Shown: positions 23,294-33,029, counted from the first letter of the stretch. The stretch is DNA of 64,000 nucleotides from Paenibacillus montanisoli (GCF_003268025.1 NZ_QLUW01000006.1:248001-312000), one strand, 5' to 3'. Notes: generated from the sequence alone by a model not told the origin. A program made the numbers and translations.

Positions 23294-24964
23294 ATGAAAA
23301 ACCGATTGAAACATCTTAAAATGCCAATCGTCTGGGTAATGTGTTTCCTGATGGTTTTCACATTATCTATCCCCTATCATGTATCCGCAGATACGATGTC
23401 CTTCAGTCTCCGGGTAGGCGAGAAACTCCCGCTCCAGGCCATCATTGAACTGCCTGCTCTCGAAGAAGAAGCCAATGGTTTGAAGATCAAATGGATCAGT
23501 TCCGATCAAGACATTGCCAAAGTAGATTCAAATGATACCCTTATCGGAGTTTCGAAAGGGAATGTAACCATTCGGGCGAGCATCGATGGAATTGCCAATC
23601 CGCTGGCTGAACTCCAGGTTCAAGTTATTTCAACGGTTCAGGGTGTCGAACTGGATAAGACAACTCTTTCGCTTGCACTGGGTCAAACCTCAGAACTGAA
23701 AGCATACGTCAAGCCATATAATGCATATTTACAAGAAGTAAAGTGGCAGACCACCGATCGGAATATTGTTACCGTAAGTAAAGACGGTAAACTTACGGCG
23801 ACGGGTATAGGGGAAGCAACGATAACTGCTGTAACAACGGATGGCGGGTATAGCGCGACCTGTAAAATTACGGTTAGCAGTAATACTACGGGAATTCAAG
23901 TATCCAAGGAGTTTGTCTTGCCTGTCGGACAGAAGAAAACCATTAATGCCCAAGTGGTTCCTAACAACGGGTATAACCAGGAGTTTTGGTATACGATCGC
24001 TGATCCGAGAATCGCCAAAATCGACTCGAAAGGCGTGATTACTCCTCTTCACGAAGGATCGACCTCTGTAACATTAATGACTAAAGACAAACGTCATTCG
24101 ACAGTGATCACCATTCGGGTTACATCCAATATCGAACACTTCTACGTTGCGGATAAAAGCGGCAAGAAGCTCAGTTCCCTAACGTTAAAAGCAGGGCAGG
24201 AATTCCCATTGTTCTTTATAGGGGATCCAAATGACTTCCGGGCACTGGATCATTATCACTGGTCTGTTATAAATGCCGATAAACGAATCGCAAGCATTGA
24301 TTCCAAAGGCAAACTCAAGGGATTGAGCGCTGGAACGACAACGCTTACCTTTACTCTTAAAGAAGAAGCAAAGCTCCTCACGCATACTCTGCAAATTACC
24401 GTGGTTTCCACAGTGAAAAGCGTGGAGCTGAATAAGACGAAAACGAAGCTTCCTGTCGGCGGTTCCGAACAACTGAAAGCTACGGTTATGCCGCTTAACG
24501 CCTTCTTGAAGGAAGTGAAGTGGACATCGAGCAATTCCAAAGTTGTCAGCGTGAATCCTAAAACAGGACAGCTCAAAGGGCTGTCCATCGGTACGGCGAT
24601 CATCACGGCGACAACGACCGATGGCAAGAAAGTAGCCACTTGCAACGTCACCGTTTATGGAATCGCCAAGAGCATTTATGTTCCTTCCACTTCCCTGAAG
24701 GTAACTATGGGAAGCAACTATTCATTTACTGCCAAAGTACTTCCAATCCTAACGATTAATAATGAAATAACCTACAAGCTGCTAACAACTAACGGTGCGA
24801 AGATCGTACAAGTCAAAAAAGGAAAAGACGGATTATTCACCCTTACCGGATTAAAACCGGGTGAAACGCAATTGGAGCTTACATCGAAAGATGGAGGGCA
24901 TAAAAAAATCATAAACATTCAAGTGGTTCCAACTGAAGTCAAAGTTGTCATTACTAAGCCTTAA
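23294..24964 (+). CDS. Secreted Ig-like (Big_2) repeat protein, possible adhesin
   Basis: A 556-residue protein with an N-terminal signal peptide (residues 1-32, ending VSA) and about six bacterial Ig-like Big_2 domains. Each repeat shows the pattern V-x-L-(D/N)-K-T-x-x-x-L-x-x-G, then W-(K/T)-(S/T)-x-(D/N), G-x-(L/I)-x-G-x-(S/T)-x-G-x-(A/T)-x-I-T. No sortase motif, S-layer domain or membrane anchor is seen, so attachment may be through other partners such as the pilus. The start is uncertain: ATG 23294 is very close to its GAGAGAGG site and TTG 23306 is an alternative. Last gene of the Tad cluster, 31 bases after the receiver gene. Confidence 0.85.
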   Translation: MKNRLKHLKMPIVWVMCFLMVFTLSIPYHVSADTMSFSLRVGEKLPLQAIIELPALEEEANGLKIKWISSDQDIAKVDSNDTLIGVSKGNVTIRASIDGIANPLAELQVQVISTVQGVELDKTTLSLALGQTSELKAYVKPYNAYLQEVKWQTTDRNIVTVSKDGKLTATGIGEATITAVTTDGGYSATCKITVSSNTTGIQVSKEFVLPVGQKKTINAQVVPNNGYNQEFWYTIADPRIAKIDSKGVITPLHEGSTSVTLMTKDKRHSTVITIRVTSNIEHFYVADKSGKKLSSLTLKAGQEFPLFFIGDPNDFRALDHYHWSVINADKRIASIDSKGKLKGLSAGTTTLTFTLKEEAKLLTHTLQITVVSTVKSVELNKTKTKLPVGGSEQLKATVMPLNAFLKEVKWTSSNSKVVSVNPKTGQLKGLSIGTAIITATTTDGKKVATCNVTVYGIAKSIYVPSTSLKVTMGSNYSFTAKVLPILTINNEITYKLLTTNGAKIVQVKKGKDGLFTLTGLKPGETQLELTSKDGGHKKIINIQVVPTEVKVVITKP

Positions 24965-24996
24965 TGACCGAATCATAGGATGTTTAAATTTCAGAA

Positions 24997-25025
24997 TTGA
25001 CAGACGATTCGGGCGAGTATATAAT
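24997..25025 (+). promoter_or_regulatory. Consensus sigma-A promoter of the T-box/leuA transcript
   Basis: TTGACA (24997-25002), a 17-base spacer and TATAAT (25020-25025) match the consensus perfectly. Confidence 0.92.
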
Positions 25026-25039
25026 AGGCAACAACACTT

Positions 25040-25392
25040 CAAAAATATGTGAAACGCGACGAACAGGAGCAGTAAAGCGTGAAGCCGGGAACAGAGAGCT
25101 GCGGGTTGGTGCAACGCAGTCGAAGGCCGCTTGAACCTCGCCTGGGAGCGGAATAACGGAAACGAGCATCGCAGTCGGCCGAAGGCCAAGGCTAACGGGC
25201 AGCTCGCGTACGTTTTTACGGTTGACCCTCGTGATCGGGTGCATGGCTTCGATTTCTAGAATCGATGACATGCTTAAGCGGGCGTTCCGCGCACTTCGGC
25301 TAGTATGTCCGGGGGGAACGTCAACAAGGGTGGTACCGCGTCGGACTTATAAAGTCTGTCGTCTCTTGAATAAGAGACGGCAGGCTTTTTTT
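25040..25392 (+). ncRNA. T-box riboswitch 1, leucine specifier
   Basis: Stem I begins with GAACAGGAGCAGTA, and the apical AG-rich loop segment AGAGAGCTGCGGG follows. The specifier loop reads CTC (25137-25139, Leu) just before GCCTGGGAGC. The T-box core AAGGGTGGTACCGCG is at 25326-25340; its UGGU bulge suits a tRNA ending ACCA. The terminator hairpin (25352-25384) with a T7 tract closes it. Uncharged tRNA-Leu should favour antitermination. Confidence 0.95.
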
Positions 25393-25429
25393 GATTTTCG
25401 GTGAAGTGTCAGGACAAACGAAACACAAC

Positions 25430-25753
25430 GATATCTCATATAGATGAAACGCAATGAACAGGAGCAGTAGGATTCAAATCCGGGAACATGCAGAGAGCTG
25501 CGGGGTGGTGCGACGCAGCCGAAGGAGATCCGAAACTCGCCTGGGAGCGGAACGAGGGAATGGCGCGCTTGCCGGCCTGTACCTCGCTTACGGCTAACCT
25601 CCGTCATCGGGTGCATTGCAGCCGGCGGCAATTTAACGCTGCATAAGCGGGTTCGGCTCCGAGAGGGGCCGGGCAACGAGAGTGGTACCGCGGCAAGCTT
25701 CATAGAAGCCTGTCGTCTCTTGATACTTTTATCAGGAGACGGCAGGCTTTTTT
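25430..25753 (+). ncRNA. T-box riboswitch 2, leucine specifier
   Basis: A second complete T-box follows the first with no gene between them. It has GAACAGGAGCAGTA, the specifier CTC (25536-25538, Leu), the core GAGAGTGGTACCGCGG (25678-25693) and a long terminator stem (25706-25749) with a T-tract. The ribosome binding site of leuA (AGGAGG) is about 40 bases further on. Two T-boxes in series should give tighter, steeper leucine control. Confidence 0.95.
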
Positions 25754-25802
25754 CTATTCGAAATCCCAAACAAAAACAAAAACCTTTAGGAGGCTAACCC
25801 TT

Positions 25803-27398
25803 ATGACCATTAACCATTCATCCAATCAAGTAAAATCCGAGAACCGCATCATCCGCATCTTCGATACGACCTTGCGAGACGGCGAGCAGTCGCCGGGAGC
25901 AACGCTGCGTCCGGAGCAAAAAATCATCTTGGCCCGCCAGTTGGCGAAGCTGGGCGTCGACATCATCGAACCGGGCTTCCCGATTTCGAGCCCAGGCGAG
26001 TTTGCAGCCGTGCAGCAAATATCCCGCGAGCTGCAAGGCGTTGAGATCGTTGGCTTCGCCCGCGCGATCAAAGGCGATATCGACGCGGCCGTGCGCTCCA
26101 CGATGGACGCAGCCCGCCGCCGCCTGCATCTCTTTATTTCTTCCTCGGACATCCACCTGGATTTCCAACTGAAGAAATCGCGCGATCAGGTGCTTGCGAT
26201 CGCCCGCGAAATGGTTGCGTACGGCAAACAGTTCGTCGACGAAATTGAGTTCTCGCCGATGGACGCAAGCCGCTCGGGGCGCGATTTTGTCATCGAGATG
26301 GTGGAAGCGGTCATCGCCGAAGGCGCGACGGTCATTAACCTGCCGGATACGCTCGGCTATGCGCTTCCCGAGGAGTACGGCGAACTGTTCCGCTCGGTGC
26401 GGGCAGGCGCCAGAGGCGGAGACAAAGTCCAGTACAGCGCGCACTGCCACAACGACCTCGGCCTTGCGGTGGCGAACAGCTTGGCGGCGATTAACGCAGG
26501 CGCGACGCAAGTGGAGGTCACCATTAACGGCATCGGCGAACGGGCCGGAAACTGCTCGCTGGAGGAGCTTGTGATGGCGATCGAGACGCGCAAATCGGCG
26601 ATCGGCGCAGAGACGGGCATCGTCATGAGCGAGATTTACGAGACGTCGCGCATGGTGAGCCGGGCGATGAATTTTCCGATTGCGTACAACAAGCCGATTG
26701 TGGGCCGGAACGCGTTCCAGCATGAGTCGGGCATCCATCAGGACGGCTTGCTCAAGAACCGGAACACCTATGAAATCATGGATCCGGAAGCGATGGGCAT
26801 CCCGCGCAGCATGATCGTGCTGGGCAAGCATTCCGGACGTCATGCCATTAAGCACCGTTTAGCGGAATTCGGCATCGAATTGAATGACGATCAGCTGCTG
26901 GATGTGTACAACCGATTTATTGAAAAAGCCGACGAGATGAAAATCGTCCCCGACGACGTTCTCGTTCGCCTGGCCAGCGAATCGACCGCGATACAGCACG
27001 ATCCGTACACGCTTGTGGATTTGCAAGTACTGGCGGGAACGCAGCGCTCGCGAATCGCTTCCGTTACGGTCCGGGAGCGCGACTCTCAGGAAGAGCGGAC
27101 GCTGACCGGCGCGGGTACCGGACCGCTTGAAGCGGTCATCCACTGCTTGCAGCAGGCGATTCCGGTGGCTGCGGAGTTCGAGGACCTGGAGCTGCATTCG
27201 CTGTCCACAGGGGAAGACGCGCGAGGCGAGGCAATCGTGAGCATTGTGCATAACAATCAGCGGTACTCGGGGACGGCCGTTCATAACGATATTATTTTGG
27301 CGGCGGCTGAAGCGTATGTCAGTGCGTGCAATCAGCTGCTCATGAGCAAGCAGGCTGCTGTGTCCGAAACGTTAGTCGGGCAAAAGAAAAGCAGCTAA
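25803..27398 (+). CDS. leuA: 2-isopropylmalate synthase
   Basis: A 531-residue enzyme that condenses acetyl-CoA with 2-ketoisovalerate, the first step of leucine synthesis. The catalytic TIM-barrel begins IRIFDTTLRDGEQSPGATL; metal ligands lie in HCHNDLGLAVANS and NGIGERAGN, and HESGIHQDG is the substrate region. Residues about 400-515 are the leucine-binding LeuA dimerisation/feedback domain. Length is normal for LeuA type 1. The gene is alone after two Leu T-boxes; other leu genes are not in this window. Confidence 0.96.
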   Translation: MTINHSSNQVKSENRIIRIFDTTLRDGEQSPGATLRPEQKIILARQLAKLGVDIIEPGFPISSPGEFAAVQQISRELQGVEIVGFARAIKGDIDAAVRSTMDAARRRLHLFISSSDIHLDFQLKKSRDQVLAIAREMVAYGKQFVDEIEFSPMDASRSGRDFVIEMVEAVIAEGATVINLPDTLGYALPEEYGELFRSVRAGARGGDKVQYSAHCHNDLGLAVANSLAAINAGATQVEVTINGIGERAGNCSLEELVMAIETRKSAIGAETGIVMSEIYETSRMVSRAMNFPIAYNKPIVGRNAFQHESGIHQDGLLKNRNTYEIMDPEAMGIPRSMIVLGKHSGRHAIKHRLAEFGIELNDDQLLDVYNRFIEKADEMKIVPDDVLVRLASESTAIQHDPYTLVDLQVLAGTQRSRIASVTVRERDSQEERTLTGAGTGPLEAVIHCLQQAIPVAAEFEDLELHSLSTGEDARGEAIVSIVHNNQRYSGTAVHNDIILAAAEAYVSACNQLLMSKQAAVSETLVGQKKSS

Positions 27399-27410
27399 GC
27401 GAGCCGAATT

Positions 27411-27490
27411 TGCACGAAATCGTGCACTCAATCACCGAATAGACGCAAGATTCCACTGCGATAGTGGTGATAGCACGAAGTCGTGCTCTC
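27411..27490. repeat. Two related small hairpins GCACGA(N2)TCGTGC
   Basis: TGCACGAAATCGTGCA starts at 27410 and AGCACGAAGTCGTGCT near 27472. They share the stem GCACGA/TCGTGC and lie between leuA and its terminator; a third inverted pair (CACCGAATAG...GGTG) lies between them. Role unknown, possibly mRNA 3'-end structure. Confidence 0.55.
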
Positions 27491-27537
27491 ACCTCTTCGT
27501 TCGGCTGGCTAGTGCCGCTACCATACCGTTAATCAAG

Positions 27538-27563
27538 AAGCAGGGTGATGAACCCTGCTTTTT
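27538..27563 (+). terminator. Intrinsic terminator after leuA
   Basis: A nine-bp stem (27538-27546 with 27552-27560), loop GATGA, followed by TTTTT overlap and TTTAC. Confidence 0.82.
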
Positions 27564-27602
27564 ACTATCCATTCTATATTATCGATTATCCGTTTCCGCC
27601 CA

Positions 27603-27894
27603 CTTTCCACAACCTACACCTGTTATCCACAGCTTTACCCACAGCTTCTAAGGACGATGTGTACAAGCCCCTCAAACCCGCAAAAATCGGGCATGTGCCG
27701 TGTGAACAAAAGCGGGATAAGTTTTTCACAGCCTGTCTGTGGATAATGTGGATAATGGGGGTAATCAACCATGGGCCATATCCACAGGTTTGTAAAAGAT
27801 TAAAGAAACATTAACAATTAAAGCTTTTTCGTTGTCGAATACTGTTAGAATTGCCGGACAATTCATCCAAGGCTGTGGATAGACCTGTGGAAAA
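27603..27894. promoter_or_regulatory. DnaA-box cluster
   Basis: Perfect 9-mers TTATCCACA at 27623-27631 and TGTGGATAA at 27738-27746 and 27747-27755 (head-to-tail, adjoining). One-mismatch boxes at 27635 (TTACCCACA), 27701 (TGTGAACAA), 27722 (TTTTTCACA), 27778 (ATATCCACA), 27874 (TGTGGATAG) and 27886 (TGTGGAAAA). A two-mismatch copy is at 27603. About ten boxes in under 300 bases is far above chance. There are no dnaA, dnaN or rpmH genes here, so this is not oriC. In B. subtilis, from memory, a DnaA-box cluster that damps initiation lies between gcp (tsaD) and ydiF; here tsaD and an ABC-F (ydiF-like) gene flank the cluster at a distance. Confidence 0.88.
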
Positions 27895-28003
27895 AGGGGA
27901 TAGATCGCATAAGCCGCCGTAAACCTCGCTTCCATTGTTGGAATGGTTCCTTTATCCGGGGTGAATGCTAATTCTCAAAAGCCGACGAAAGGATGGAACC
28001 ATC

Positions 28004-30235
28004 ATGCGAGAGAGTAGAAGCGGTTTGGAGCTGGCCTGGCTGGATGTCAAGAGGATGTGGTTTTCCCGGGCGGTTCGCATGTCGCTGCTGGGACTTCTTT
28101 TGCTCCCGCTGTTGTATAGCTTCATCTATTTATGGGCGTTCTGGGATCCGTCCGACCACACCGATCGGCTTCCGCTCGCGATTGTGAATGAAGATGCGGG
28201 TGCGAAACGAAGCGGGGAACAGCGTAATTTGGGACTGGAGCTGACGGACAAGCTGCTCGCGGATCAGAAAACGAGCTGGAAAGAAACCGGCCGCGAACAG
28301 GCCCATGCCGGCATCCTGGGCGGGAAGTATGCGATGGCGCTTTATCTCCCGCCTGATTTCTCCGAGCATGCCTTCAGCGTCAGCGGCGATCAGCCGAGGC
28401 CGACCCCGCTGCAGATCGAGCTGAACGAAGGGGCAAATATGCTGACCGCCAATGTGGTCCGCGCGATTGCGGATCGCATTCAGAATGATTTGCGCAAGGA
28501 GCTGCAGGATAATTATTTGACCGTTATTTTCGACCAGGTGCTAAACGGTGCGGAAGGGCTGAAGGAGGCGGCCGACGGGGCGGTCAAACTGTCGGATGCA
28601 TCACAGCGTGCTTATGAAGGTGCGAGCCGTTTATCGGGCGGGCTTCAGCAAGGGGCGTCCGGCATCGCGCAGCTATCCGGAGGCGTACAGGCATTGACGG
28701 CTGGAGCTGACCAGATGGAACGAGGTTTGACGCAGTTAAGTACCTGGTCGCGGCACGTATCCACGGAATGGAAGGATTGGAGCGGCAAGCTGGCGGCAGC
28801 GAAACAATCCATGCCGGGTCTTATGTCGGAGCTGAGCACGACAAAGCCCAATCTATCGCAGTCCCTGGAACAGCTTACCGCTGATGCGGAAGCCTATAAG
28901 AACGATCTTCGGGCCGTTAAGCAGTCGGCAAACGAATTGGATCAGCTTCAATCGATGCTACTGAGCGCAAATGCCAACATTAATGAAGTGAATAATCGTC
29001 TCGAGCAAGCAAAGAGTCTTCTTCCGGAGCTGAGCAAACGCTATTCGAAGCTGTCCGATGATCCGAAATTTAAGCAGCTGAACAAAGCGCTGACAGACGC
29101 CCAGCAGTCGGGGACTGCGGCAGAAGAGGAGCTTTCTGACATTATACAGGCCATGGACAAGCAGACTGCTGCCATGAATCAATCCGTCGGTCAATTGGAA
29201 CAGCGTACGGCGCAATTACAGCAGCGTATGGACGAGATTATGAACCAGACAGATGACTTTAGGTCGGCTGTGGATCGGGTTTCACTGCTGCTGGGGCAGC
29301 AGCATAAGACGGTTAATACGATTGACGAGCGGGTAAACGAAGTCAGCAGCGGCGTAACCCGCCTTCAGCAGGGAAGCGATAAGCTGAAAAACGGGCTGGA
29401 GCAGCTTGGCGGAGGTATATCTGCCCTGCAGACCGGCCATGCCAAGCTTGCGGACGGCGCGGCAGCTTTAACGGCAGGACTGGAGCAGATTCATCGAGGC
29501 CAAGCTGAGTTGTCGGACAAGCTGACGGACGCGGCGGGCATGGCCTCGGAGGACGGACGGGCGGAAACGCGTCAAGCGGTCATTAACGATCCAGTGAGGC
29601 TTGAGGAGCATAACCTGCATCCGGTGCCGAACAATGGCGTCGGCTTTGCGCCTTATTTTATCGCGCTGTCGCTTTGGGTCGGTTCGCTTGTGCTGTTCTT
29701 CGTGAATGATATCTGGCAGGTGCTGGAGCGGCCGCATGGCGCGCTGTCCTACATCGTGAGCAAATATATTGCGCTGGCGACGCTGAGTGTCTGCCAGGCA
29801 CTGTTGTCCGTCTTTATTTTGCATACCGGGCTGGGTATACCGACCGTCGTAGCGCCGATTGCATTGTACGTATACGCGGCATTAGTCGGGCTCGTGTTTA
29901 CGGCCATTCTTTTTATGCTGATTGCGGTATTGGGCAGCGAAAAGGGACGGTTTGCGGCGGTCCTAATCCTGATGCTTCAGCTGACTTCGAGCGCCGGATC
30001 GTATCCCGTCGAACTGGAGCCTCTTTTCTTCCAGACCATCCATCCGTTGCTGCCGATGACATATGCGGTTGAGGGGCTGCGCCATCTGATCTCGATTGGG
30101 GGCTGGAATGAAATAATCCGGACAGCGGTCGTGCTGTCCGGATTCGGTGTGGGTTCGCTTCTTCTATTCTACTTGCTGAAACGTCGCAAGATCATGGCGG
30201 AAATCAAACTGGTGGAAGTGAGGCCAGCCGTATGA
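28004..30235 (+). CDS. YhgE/Pip domain membrane protein
   Basis: A 743-residue protein of the YhgE/Pip family, related to ABC-2 type membrane proteins and to phage-infection protein and ESX-associated EsaA-like proteins. One membrane helix at about residues 18-40 is followed by an extracellular domain of about 500 residues, mostly coiled coil with repeated A-x-x-L-x-x-G heptads (LSGGLQQGASGIAQLSGG, LAGGAAALTAGLEQ-like), and then about five C-terminal helices. Export or cell-surface roles are proposed for the family. The start at 28004 has GAAAGGA ten bases upstream; an ATG at 27965 would add 13 residues without a good site. Confidence 0.85.
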   Translation: MRESRSGLELAWLDVKRMWFSRAVRMSLLGLLLLPLLYSFIYLWAFWDPSDHTDRLPLAIVNEDAGAKRSGEQRNLGLELTDKLLADQKTSWKETGREQAHAGILGGKYAMALYLPPDFSEHAFSVSGDQPRPTPLQIELNEGANMLTANVVRAIADRIQNDLRKELQDNYLTVIFDQVLNGAEGLKEAADGAVKLSDASQRAYEGASRLSGGLQQGASGIAQLSGGVQALTAGADQMERGLTQLSTWSRHVSTEWKDWSGKLAAAKQSMPGLMSELSTTKPNLSQSLEQLTADAEAYKNDLRAVKQSANELDQLQSMLLSANANINEVNNRLEQAKSLLPELSKRYSKLSDDPKFKQLNKALTDAQQSGTAAEEELSDIIQAMDKQTAAMNQSVGQLEQRTAQLQQRMDEIMNQTDDFRSAVDRVSLLLGQQHKTVNTIDERVNEVSSGVTRLQQGSDKLKNGLEQLGGGISALQTGHAKLADGAAALTAGLEQIHRGQAELSDKLTDAAGMASEDGRAETRQAVINDPVRLEEHNLHPVPNNGVGFAPYFIALSLWVGSLVLFFVNDIWQVLERPHGALSYIVSKYIALATLSVCQALLSVFILHTGLGIPTVVAPIALYVYAALVGLVFTAILFMLIAVLGSEKGRFAAVLILMLQLTSSAGSYPVELEPLFFQTIHPLLPMTYAVEGLRHLISIGGWNEIIRTAVVLSGFGVGSLLLFYLLKRRKIMAEIKLVEVRPAV

Positions 30236-30245
30236 GTCCCGGGGG

Positions 30246-32186
30246 TTATGCAAGCAGCTCTTCCCAAGCCTCGTAGACGGATTGCAGCTGGGCTTTGAGC
30301 GAATCCATATCCGATTGGATGCTTTGCACGCGAACATAATCGTTGTAAACATCCGGATCGGTCAACTGTTCCTCAAGCACCGAAATTTCCCCTTCGAGGC
30401 GGGAAATTTCGTTCTCCAGCTGCTCCTGTTTGCGCTGTTTGTTGCGTTCGTCACGCTTCGCCTGCTTGTCGGCTTCATAGGAGGAAACAAGGGGCGCTTC
30501 CGGCACCGCCGCGGGCTTTCCCTGTTTTCCTTGCGCAAATGACAGCGTTTCCAGCCGGAGCTCTTCGATTTCACGTTTTTTCTGGATCATTTCGTCATAA
30601 TTTCCCAGGAAATGCTCTGTTCCCTGAGGGCTAAGTTCGACAATCCGTTCAGCCATTTTGTTAAGGAAGTACCGGTCATGGGAGATGAACAGCAGCGTGC
30701 CGTCATAATCCATCAGCGCGGCTTCAAGCACTTCTTTGCTGTACAGGTCCAAGTGGTTGGTAGGCTCGTCCAGAATAAGCATGTTGGCGCGTGCAAGCAT
30801 CAGCTTCGAGAGCGAAACGCGTGCGCGTTCCCCGCCGCTTAGCGAGCCGATTTTCTTCTTCACATCGTCGCCGCTGAACAAAAAGTTGCCCAAAATCGTA
30901 CGAATGCGGGCTTCCTCGATATGCGGATACGCGCTCCATAGCTCTTCCAGCACCGTATTGTGGTGGTTTAGGCCGGTATGCTCCTGGTCGTAGTAACCGA
31001 TTTTGACGTTCGTGCCCCAGCGAATCGAGCCCTGCTCGTAAGACTGTTCGCCGACAAGCGATTTGAGCAATGTCGATTTGCCGATTCCGTTCGGGCCGAT
31101 CAAAGCGACATTGTCGCCGCGTTCCAGACGGAAGGATACATGCTGAAACAGCGGCTCGCTTTTCTCCTGAAACTTGATCGACAGATCGCGCACGTCGAGC
31201 ACGTCGTTACCGCTTTGGCGTTCGATTTCGAAAGAGAAGCTCGCTTTCTTCAGATCGCCTAGCGGCTTGTCGAGACGATCCATTTTCTCCAGCGCCTTGC
31301 GTCTGCTCTGCGCTCGCTTCGTTGTGGAGGCACGGACGATGTTCCGTTGGATAAAATCCTCCAGTTTCGCGATTTCCTCCTGCTGTTTATCAAATTGCTT
31401 CATCTGCGATTCGTACTCGGCAGCTTTAATTTCAATAAAACGCGAGTAATTGCCTGTATACCGCTTCGCGCTGTGGCGTTCAATTTCAACGATCGTCTGC
31501 ACGACCGCATCGAGGAAATAACGGTCATGGGATACGACCAAGATGCCGCCGTCATATCCGCGCAGGTAATCTTCCAGCCATGTAAGCGTTTCAATATCCA
31601 AATAGTTCGTCGGCTCGTCGAGCATCAGCAAGTCTGGCGATTGCAGCAAAATGCGCGCCAACGCCAATCGCGTCTTCTGGCCGCCGCTTAAGGTGGAAAT
31701 GACCGTATCGGGAGGGAACTGGCCGAAGCCCATGCCGTGCAGAATGCCGCGGATCTTCGTCTCGACCTCGAATCCGCCCTTCTCGCGAAACCAGTCGGAG
31801 AGCGTTGAGTACCGGTTCAGCACCGCTTCATATTGTTTGGCGTCGTCGTGAAGCTTCGGATCGGCAATTTGCTGCTCAAGCGAGCGAAGCTCCAGCTCCG
31901 CTTCCGTCAGATGGGCGAATACGGCGCGCATTTCCGCGTCAATGGTCTTGTCGGACTGCAGGCCGCTCGATTGCGCCAGATAGCCGATCGTCGTTTCTTT
32001 CGATTTATAGACGGTTCCGGAATCTGCAGACAGTTCTCCGGCGATAATACGAAGCAGCGTCGATTTGCCTGCGCCGTTGACACCGACTAGTCCAACCCGC
32101 TCGCGGGGCTGCACCTGGAACGTGATGTTCGAGAGTACGCTGCTTACTCCGTAGCTTTTGGAAATATCGGAAACTTGCAGAAGCAT
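30246..32186 (-). CDS. ABC-F family ATPase, YdiF-like
   Basis: A 646-residue soluble protein with two ABC ATPase domains and no membrane segment. Domain 1 has GVNGAGKSTLLR, LSGGQKTRLALARILL and LLMLDEPTNYLDIE; domain 2 has GPNGIGKSTLLK, LSGGERARVSLSKLML and LILDEPTNHLD. The P-site tRNA-interacting linker lies between them (about residues 235-320). The C-terminus (from about 560) is a charged coiled coil. ABC-F proteins act on the ribosome; this one resembles the YdiF/Uup housekeeping group, and antibiotic protection is not indicated. The ribosome binding site is GGAGG. It converges with the YhgE-like gene ten bases away. Confidence 0.92.
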   Translation of the reverse strand: MLLQVSDISKSYGVSSVLSNITFQVQPRERVGLVGVNGAGKSTLLRIIAGELSADSGTVYKSKETTIGYLAQSSGLQSDKTIDAEMRAVFAHLTEAELELRSLEQQIADPKLHDDAKQYEAVLNRYSTLSDWFREKGGFEVETKIRGILHGMGFGQFPPDTVISTLSGGQKTRLALARILLQSPDLLMLDEPTNYLDIETLTWLEDYLRGYDGGILVVSHDRYFLDAVVQTIVEIERHSAKRYTGNYSRFIEIKAAEYESQMKQFDKQQEEIAKLEDFIQRNIVRASTTKRAQSRRKALEKMDRLDKPLGDLKKASFSFEIERQSGNDVLDVRDLSIKFQEKSEPLFQHVSFRLERGDNVALIGPNGIGKSTLLKSLVGEQSYEQGSIRWGTNVKIGYYDQEHTGLNHHNTVLEELWSAYPHIEEARIRTILGNFLFSGDDVKKKIGSLSGGERARVSLSKLMLARANMLILDEPTNHLDLYSKEVLEAALMDYDGTLLFISHDRYFLNKMAERIVELSPQGTEHFLGNYDEMIQKKREIEELRLETLSFAQGKQGKPAAVPEAPLVSSYEADKQAKRDERNKQRKQEQLENEISRLEGEISVLEEQLTDPDVYNDYVRVQSIQSDMDSLKAQLQSVYEAWEELLA

Positions 32187-32396
32187 GATACGTGAACCTC
32201 CAAATAAGTTGAATTCCTATACGTCTAAGTGTACATGAAAAAGCAGCATAACGCGACAGGGTTCGAGGCTTTCGGCGAGGCCGGGGAATACCTCAGGCTT
32301 ATTGGCGAAATCTGGGCAACAGTGGTAAACTAAATAACAACTATGGCTGGAACTGACGTAACTTGCGGTCAATATACGGGCAAAGCGGTGACCTGA

Positions 32397-33029
32397 ATGA
32401 GTCAATCGGTGGAGAAAAAAGCAGCCCGCCAGTCGGCGGCGAAGAAGCGCGACAGTTATCCCGAACCGATGCGATTTGCTTGGTCGGATACGGCCTGCCA
32501 GCGCGCGGTGGAATGGCTGCAGGAACGGCCGGGACCGACTGTCCGCAGCGTCATGATCTATGTTCCGTTTCGCTCGGAGCTCGACCCGACGCTGCTGGTC
32601 GAATGGTGTTGGCGCAAAGGCATCGAGGTCGCGGCACCCAGATGCATTCAGGCGAGCCGGGGGATGGAACTTTACCGGCTGCAGGCTTGGGATGAGCTGA
32701 CGCCAGGCGCATACGGGATTAAAGAACCCGATCCAGCGGCCGCGCAGCGCTGCGAGCCGGATTGGATGCCGGATATCGTTTTTGTCCCGGGTCTTGCGTT
32801 TGATAAACGCGGCGGCCGGTTAGGCTATGGCGGCGGCTATTACGATCGGTTTCACGAGCGCTTAGTCAAGCTGGCGGCCGACTCGGGCAGACCGATGCCG
32901 GAGTGGATCGGCCTTGGATATGAGGCGCAGTGGTCCGATGATCCCATTCCTATGGATGACCATGATGCTTATGTAGATGCGGTCATTACCGAACATGGCC
33001 TAACAAGGAGGAGCAAAGCGTGGAATTGA
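32397..33029 (+). CDS. 5-formyltetrahydrofolate cyclo-ligase
   Basis: A 210-residue enzyme (MTHFS/YgfA/YqgN family) that converts 5-formyl-THF to 5,10-methenyl-THF with ATP. The substrate/ATP motif [15 protein letters not shown] is intact, as are [10 protein letters not shown] and the [13 protein letters not shown] strand. The N-terminus [13 protein letters not shown] replaces the usual KxxLRxxxxxxR helix. It overlaps moaC by ten bases. Confidence 0.92.
   Translation: MSQSVEKKAARQSAAKKRDSYPEPMRFAWSDTACQRAVEWLQERPGPTVRSVMIYVPFRSELDPTLLVEWCWRKGIEVAAPRCIQASRGMELYRLQAWDELTPGAYGIKEPDPAAAQRCEPDWMPDIVFVPGLAFDKRGGRLGYGGGYYDRFHERLVKLAADSGRPMPEWIGLGYEAQWSDDPIPMDDHDAYVDAVITEHGLTRRSKAWN

Noticed and set aside
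27545-27894. Chromosomal replication origin, or a small 89-residue gene in the same stretch
   Set aside because: DnaA boxes are dense but dnaA, dnaN, rpmH and an AT-rich unwinding element are absent. The open frame lacks a ribosome binding site and is formed by the box repeats.
27965-28003. Longer N-terminus for the YhgE-like protein
   Set aside because: The ATG at 28004 has GAAAGGA at good spacing, while the extra 13 residues are basic and atypical.
30246-32186. Antibiotic-resistance type ABC-F protein
   Set aside because: Domain layout with a long C-terminal coiled coil and genomic context fit the housekeeping YdiF/Uup group.
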